The notes under the pieces: generated by a model | What the model saw: only the letters and a program-made list of their open reading frames with translations | Database searches by the model: none | Told to the model about the DNA's origin: nothing | Position numbers and translations under genes: made by a program | Assembly: GCA_050951845.1 (NCBI GenBank) | Contig: JBMNJV010000006.1 | Coordinates: 1 to 64,000, forward strand | Length of the DNA: 64,000 nt | Source of the DNA: UBA5436 sp050951845 | Lineage (GTDB): Bacteria > Bacillota > Clostridia > Saccharofermentanales > DTU023 | Direction of reading: 5' to 3' | Part shown: positions 59,458 through 64,000 of the stretch, piece after piece | Position numbering within the stretch: the stretch's first letter is position 1 | How the letters are laid out: every line of letters starts with the position of its first letter

Positions 59458-61012
59458 ATGAAAACAGTCACTATTTCCCAAGAAGAATACAACAAATTCA
59501 AGGCGCAAGAGCAATATATTAGTGAGCTTGAACAGCGAGAAAAATGGCTCAAGGAACAAATCCTTTTGCTGAAAAAAGCTCAATTTGGTTCTAAGAGTGA
59601 ACGCGCTACGTATCTTAAACAATTAAGTATAGATAATCTTTTTGATGAGGCAGAAGTTTTCAGTGATCCTGAACAAGAAGAACCTAAATTTGAAGAAGTA
59701 ATCCGGGTTCCGGCTCATACCCGTAAGAAAAAATCTGTCATAGAACGTCTTCCTGAAGATATCCCTATCGTTGAACGTCACCACTATGTGGATGCAAAGG
59801 GACGTACCTGTCCTCATTGTTCTGCGGAGATGGAAGAAATAGGTACAGAAACAAGAAGTACTCTTGGTATGGCACCTGCTAAAGTATTTGAGATCCGCGA
59901 TATTTGTCATGTTTATGCTTGCAAAGCTTGTGACAAGGAAGCAGAACCGGTGACGGTTCGTAAAGCAACCTTCCCTGCTGCTGTGATCCCAGGTGGTATA
60001 GCCAGTCCTGAAGCAATTGCTAATGTGATCAATGACAAATTTGTTCAGGGAACACCACTCTACCGCCAGGAACAGTATTGGCAACGAGTCGGTGTGATGC
60101 TCTCCAGACAGACGATGTCAAACTGGCTGATGTACTCGGTAGAACATTACTTGAAATACATTTACGACAAACTTCACCAAGATTTACTTCAAGAAGACAT
60201 CCTGCACGCTGATGAAACAGAATTACAGGTTCTGCATGAAGAAGGAAAAAGTCCGCAAAGCAAAAGTTATATGTGGTTGTACCGTACAGGAGTAACAGCT
60301 GCAAATCCGATTGTTCTCTTCCGTTACGAGCGAGACCGAAGACATTGCCGTCCACAAGAATTCCTGGAAGGATTTCAGGGATATCTGCACAGTGATGGTT
60401 ATGAAGCCTACCATAAATTAGAGAACGTCCGGTCAGTGGGATGCTTTGTCCATGTCAGAAGAAAGTTTGTAGAAGCAGCTGAGACAGCCTCGAAAAACAA
60501 AGGGCAGCCTTAATCTTGCCGGCAAGGCAGTTCAGGATATCCGTCAGATATTTGCTTGGGAAGACTTCTGTGCTGAGATGTCTGCTGAGGAACGCTACGA
60601 GAAACGACTTGCAAAGCAAAAACCTCTCATGGAAAAATTCTTTGAATGGCTGGAAGATATTGTTGTGTCAGAGAAGTCAGCTTTAGGCATTGCCAGAAAG
60701 TATGCCTTAGGGCAGAAGGATTATATTCTCAATGTCTACCTGGATGGACGACTTGAGTTAAACAACAACCGTGCGGAGCGAAGCATAAAACCATTCGTAA
60801 TCGGCAGGAAGAATTTTCTATTCGCCAACACACCCAGAGGAGCTACTGCCAGTGCCATTCTCTACTCTCTCGTTGAGACAGCCAAAGAGACGGGAGTTGA
60901 TCCTTACAGTTACTTGGTTTATACCCTGACAGAAGCATCAAAACTACGTGATACCGATGAATTCGAGAAAATTGCCGAACTGACGCCCGCATATTTTAAA
61001 AATCTCGGATAA
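59458..61012 (+). pseudogene. tnpC: IS66 transposase TnpC, frameshifted
   Basis: The DDE transposase gene is broken into 59458-60513 and a second frame continuing to 61012. The first part has a coiled-coil leader, a zinc-finger CPHC...CKAC, and catalytic Asp residues in HADETEL and HSDGYEAY. The second part has the catalytic Glu in NRAERSIKPF. Around GAAAAACAAAGGG (60492-60504) one extra base shifts the frame to a stop at 60513. Removing one A restores KGSLNLAGKAVQDIRQ. It could be a true mutation or a homopolymer sequencing error. Confidence 0.88.
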
Positions 61013-61046
61013 ATCTGATTGGAACACCGATAGGTTTGACGCTCAC

Positions 61047-61054
61047 TAATAAAT
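61047..61054. repeat. IS66 target site duplication, right copy
   Basis: TAATAAAT directly follows the right inverted repeat and matches 58584-58591. Confidence 0.9.
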
Positions 61055-61118
61055 GGATAATTCTTAAGAAAGCTTTAAGAAAAAAAGATATATGTACATA
61101 ACCGAGAAAATTCGCGGT

Positions 61119-61222
61119 TTCAATTATAAAAGGTTCAACAAGGAAACATCAGTTTAGTTAGATACGACAATCTTGATCGACTTTGTGCTTCAATTATAAA
61201 AGGTTCAATAAGGAAACATCAG
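61119..61222. repeat. 34-bp direct repeat duplicating the kinase 3' end
   Basis: The sequences at 61119-61152 and 61189-61222 are identical except for one base (C/T). The second copy includes the last codons and stop of the module 2 kinase. The first lies 37 bp beyond it in non-coding DNA, so the gene end was duplicated. Confidence 0.85.
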
Positions 61223-62362
61223 GGTGATTTCTAAACCGTCTTGCAGATTGCGCAAATCCACACTACCGTCCATCTTGTGCATAAGTTCATGAACGATATA
61301 GAGGCCCAGGCCGGCTCCTTCAATCGCCCGCACATTAGCACCCCGATAAAACTTATCAAAAATAAAAGGAATATCCCGGTCGGAAATACCCGGACCATAA
61401 TCGCGAAATACTAATCCTATAGAATCCGAAGTACGATACATGCGGATATCAAGAGGACCTGGAGCATATTTTTCGGCATTACGCATAATATTTTCAACCA
61501 CTTGCTCAAAACGGAAAGGATCGACTTCAACTTGTCCTTCCGGCCAAGGTTCATCTTGATAACGCAGCTCTAAACCCGAAAATTCATATATACTAAGAAT
61601 CTCCCGTAGTTTTGCGGCCAAAGCTATAGGCTCAAGTTGCACATCCAAGCGATTCATCATGCTTATTGCATGGACAAACAAATCGTCGGTACGCTTGGCA
61701 ATTTCATCAGATTTCTGTACGATAACTTCCGCATATTGTCTATTCTTAGTATCATCATCAGGAAGTTTTTTACTCAAAATCTCTGCATAAGCCCGGATTG
61801 TAGCAACCGGAGTCTTGATATCATGAGATAAAGTGGAAATCACTAACTTATTCGACTCGATCGTTTCCAATTCCCGCTCTTTTGACTGTTTCAGCTCATT
61901 ACGCAGGTTATCAAAGGCCCAGGTAAATTTGCCGAAATAATCATCTTTCCTGTACTCCAAAGGCAAATCCCAATTTCCCCGTGCCACGTTTTCAGCAAAA
62001 CTTTCAAGATCCTCAAAGGGTTTCAAGAATTTTTTATAAATAAAAAATAAGAAGACACTGAGACAAAATAAAATCAATCCGAGCGGTAGCAGTTCTGCCA
62101 GAAAATCCGATATATTACCGGATGAATGCCGAAAAGTTTGCACAAACTGCTCAACATGGTCCAAGCTTTTATCCGCTTCTTCAAATCCTTCCAAACTTGC
62201 ATCACCCATGAGCTGACGCAAGGCATTAATCTCTAATATTGCTTGGTTAGCCGCCCGGCTTTGGGCAGAGTAATTACTGACAAACCCCAGGAAAAAATAT
62301 AAGATGCTGATCAGCACTCCCCATATAATACCAATTCTAATGACTCTCTTCTTCGCAGACAA
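61205..62362 (-). CDS. Sensor histidine kinase (module 2)
   Basis: A 385-aa membrane kinase with two helices (about 6-28 and 85-110) around an external domain of roughly 70 residues. A HAMP-like region follows, then the H-box LSHDIKTPVAT, N-box QVVENIMRNAEKYA, and G boxes FRDYGPGIS and GAGLGLYIV. It probably starts with TTG at 62362, preceded by AAGGGG at 7 nt, and overlaps the regulator gene by 26 bp. An ATG at 62497 in the same frame lies deep in the regulator and gives no family match. It controls the regulator encoded upstream and presumably the ABC genes beyond the IS. Confidence 0.9.
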   Translation of the reverse strand: MSAKKRVIRIGIIWGVLISILYFFLGFVSNYSAQSRAANQAILEINALRQLMGDASLEGFEEADKSLDHVEQFVQTFRHSSGNISDFLAELLPLGLILFCLSVFLFFIYKKFLKPFEDLESFAENVARGNWDLPLEYRKDDYFGKFTWAFDNLRNELKQSKERELETIESNKLVISTLSHDIKTPVATIRAYAEILSKKLPDDDTKNRQYAEVIVQKSDEIAKRTDDLFVHAISMMNRLDVQLEPIALAAKLREILSIYEFSGLELRYQDEPWPEGQVEVDPFRFEQVVENIMRNAEKYAPGPLDIRMYRTSDSIGLVFRDYGPGISDRDIPFIFDKFYRGANVRAIEGAGLGLYIVHELMHKMDGSVDLRNLQDGLEITLMFPY

Positions 62363-63026
62363 ATTTGTACCCCTTAGCCCATACTGTCTTGAGAATTTCC
62401 GGATTTGCCGGATCTCGTTCGATTTTTTCACGTAACCAGCGAATATGCACAGCCAAAGTCGATGATTCCACCTCTGTATAGGTTCCCCAAACCGCATCCA
62501 TCAAAAGTTCTTTTCCTAAAATTCGATTCGGATTTTCCATAAAATAACGCAGCAAGGTATATTCTTTCGGAGACAAGGCCCTCTCTTTATCATCGACATA
62601 AACGGAGCTTGTATTCTCACTCAAGCGCAAATGTCCGCACCTAATCTCTCCTTGTTCCCGGCCATAGGTCCGGCGCAACAAGGCCCGGATACGCAAAGAT
62701 AATTCTTCGAGAGAAAAAGGCTTAGGCAAATAATCGTCTCCACCTCGCTGAAAACCGAGAATCCTATCGGTCTCACTCGTTCTGGCACTGGCAAAAATAA
62801 CCGGTACCGAGCTGATCTTACGTAAATCCTCTAAAAAGTTCAATCCGTCACCATCCGGCAAATTAATATCTAAGATAATAAGATCGAATGCCTCTTTTGA
62901 CATAGCTTGCACCGTATCTTCTATGCTATAAGCACAATGCACGGCAAATCCTTCTTCTTCCAGGTATATTGCAATAATATCATTCAATTCAGGTGTATCT
63001 TCCACCAATAATAATTTTCTTCGCAT
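62337..63026 (-). CDS. OmpR-family response regulator (module 2)
   Basis: A 229-aa regulator. The receiver domain (1-115) has acidic residues in LLVEDTPELN, the phosphoacceptor Asp in LIILDINLPDG, and the conserved Lys in YLPKPFS. The winged-helix domain has RALSPKEYTLLRYF and VHIRWLREKIE with AKGYKF at the end. It overlaps the kinase gene by 26 bp. The likely target is the ABC module 2 operon, now cut off by the IS66 insertion. Confidence 0.94.
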   Translation of the reverse strand: MRRKLLLVEDTPELNDIIAIYLEEEGFAVHCAYSIEDTVQAMSKEAFDLIILDINLPDGDGLNFLEDLRKISSVPVIFASARTSETDRILGFQRGGDDYLPKPFSLEELSLRIRALLRRTYGREQGEIRCGHLRLSENTSSVYVDDKERALSPKEYTLLRYFMENPNRILGKELLMDAVWGTYTEVESSTLAVHIRWLREKIERDPANPEILKTVWAKGYKFVCEEESH

Positions 63027-63136
63027 TTAATTTAAAAATCCTTAGCCATACCTTTCAGTATTTCTTTACTCTAAAAAAGCAAAAGGTCTTCGTTGAATTC
63101 GTGAAGTTCTCCTTACATTTTTGATACTCATCTATA

Positions 63137-64000
63137 TCACAAGCTTTTATGAACCTTTAATAATTCATAATAATATTCTAAAACCTTGTACTGTTTTTCG
63201 ATTTCTTTTATTTGCATATATTTTTTCATATATTTGTAATCCGGACTTTCATTATTTGTTATCGGCATACAACTTTCTGTCTTTTCATCCTGCTAGCATT
63301 AAACTTATATCCATAAGCATATTTTTCTTTTTGTTGAAGTATAGCCTGTTTTAAAAATAGATAACTATACTTATTTTCTTGCTCTTTGTCTTTCCAATGA
63401 ATTCTTTTCACATCATCAGAAAATATACATTCATAAGGACGATAAAAATTTTTTACCACAGAACCATTGTAATTTACTCCTAATACGTTTCTATCTAAAC
63501 TAGTATTCGTGTTGCTGACGAACTCTGTTACTCCATTATTGCTATCAGAAGATCCAATAAAAGGTCTATTTCCTTTTTCCTGATTGGCTTTCGTCAGTCT
63601 AACTCCAGAACTTACTGCAACAATATCTTCAAGCCAGAATTCTTTCCATTCTTTTTCCTCAAGAGACTGTAGTTGCAACCCTCTCAAAACGGCTAATTCA
63701 TATATATATATTCAAGGGCTTTTCCGAGCTTTTCTGCTTCTATTTTTTTCATGAATTTACTCATATAATCCCAATGTGGATTTCCGTTTTCATCTACAGG
63801 TAAGATCAGTTTTTCTGTTCGTATTCTTTTATCATTAATCTCTCTATTAAATGAATATTTTTCTTCAAGGCGTTTAACAATTGTTGCCATAAACAAATAA
63901 ATGTATTTATCTGCATTTTCAAGAGTTAATGATGTTACATGATCACTAGCTATATATTCATACTCATGGTAAAAACAAGAACCAACACTACCACTATTAG
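63137..64000 (-). pseudogene. Restriction-modification specificity subunit (HsdS-like), broken and cut by the window edge
   Basis: Reading leftward, the first visible part (64000-63693) ends a target recognition domain with EKYSFNREINDKR, LILPVDENGNPHWDYM and a conserved helix, then stops at TAG (63693-63695). The frame continues after an (AT)6 tract as LRGLQLQSLEEKEWKEFWLE, a second recognition domain ending YGYKFNASRMKRQKVV, and stops at 63259. After one further missing base the frame reads PITNNESPDYKYM and a coiled helix to TGA at 63137. The design (two recognition domains, each followed by a helix) is that of S subunits. The methylase and nuclease genes are not in the window. Confidence 0.7.
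63700..63711. repeat. (AT)6 microsatellite at the frameshift of the HsdS-like gene
   Basis: Six AT units span the point where the first recognition domain goes out of frame. Losing one unit (2 bp) joins both halves in frame as KALEYIYELAVLRG, so the tract could act as a slippage switch. Confidence 0.7.

Larger units (their letters stand above)
58592..61046 (+). mobile_element. IS66-family insertion sequence
   Basis: A 2,455-bp element. The left end GTAAGCGTCAAACCTATCGG (58592-58611) matches the reverse complement of the right end GTGAGCGTCAAACCTATCGG with one change. GTAAGCG is the usual IS66 terminus. Three genes tnpA, tnpB and tnpC follow in order. Flanking 8-bp TAATAAAT duplications are exact, showing a recent insertion. 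The tnpC gene is frameshifted, so this copy may be unable to move alone. It separates module 2 ABC genes from their two-component genes. Confidence 0.95.

Noticed and set aside
60492..60513. Programmed frameshift in tnpC
   Set aside because: IS66 TnpC is normally made from one frame, and a single extra A in the run explains the break more simply.

Overview
The window looks like a chromosomal segment of an AT-rich, single-membrane, anaerobic Firmicute, most likely a clostridial lineage. The evidence is gene order: rpsF-ssb-rpsR-rplI-dnaB, then tilS-hpt-ftsH, rpmE-yqhQ-prmC-prfA-sua5-ywlE, and cdaA/ybbR-glmM. Class III fructose-1,6-bisphosphatase and a VanY-type carboxypeptidase fit. Purely anaerobic ureide and sugar metabolism also fits. 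I cannot name a genus. Most genes lie on the minus strand.

Layout: 0-0.5 kb holds tRNA-Cys and tRNA-Gly with their own promoter and terminator. 0.5-5.3 kb has a type I pullulanase, a short-chain dehydrogenase, divergent murC and a fossil IS66 end. 5.4-22.8 kb has fbp and then a large ureide cluster: AEC and DAACS transporters, carbamate kinase, a fused AllF-AllG (FdrA-YlbE) protein, an alpha/beta hydrolase, allantoinase, an NCS1 permease, allantoate amidohydrolase, ureidoglycolate dehydrogenase, ureidoglycine aminohydrolase and a DUF2877 (AllH) protein. Together they encode import of allantoin and conversion through allantoate, ureidoglycine, ureidoglycolate and oxalurate to oxamate plus carbamoyl phosphate. 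Carbamate kinase then makes ATP. No ureidoglycolate lyase or glyoxylate-carboligase branch is present.

22.8-35.4 kb is housekeeping: ftsH, hpt, tilS, dnaB, ribosomal protein genes, ssb, ywlE, sua5, prfA, prmC, yqhQ and rpmE. Structured leaders lie ahead of rpsF and rpmE, and a 14-bp repeat array abuts the prfA stop codon. 35.4-40.6 kb has a repeat-rich gap, then an oligosaccharide-use operon (GH1, GPH symporter, GH13_31 alpha-glucosidase). 40.8-47.2 kb covers wall and signalling genes: VanY, a degenerate amidase-like protein, glmM, a CdaA-YbbR fusion, FMN-riboswitch-controlled ribU, and rpsT.

47.6-49.9 kb carries a short-chain reductase next to an alpha-oxoamine synthase of serine-palmitoyltransferase type, a possible sphingoid-base module unusual for Firmicutes. 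It is followed by a tandem array of 92-bp units, several of which carry a terminator-like hairpin. 50.4-63.0 kb has two FtsX/MacB-type ABC exporters with histidine kinases. The first has an intramembrane-sensing kinase but no response regulator. The second has a full two-component pair but is split by a 2,455-bp IS66 element with exact 8-bp target duplications and a frameshifted transposase. The window ends in a broken restriction-specificity (HsdS-like) gene whose two halves are separated by an (AT)6 tract.
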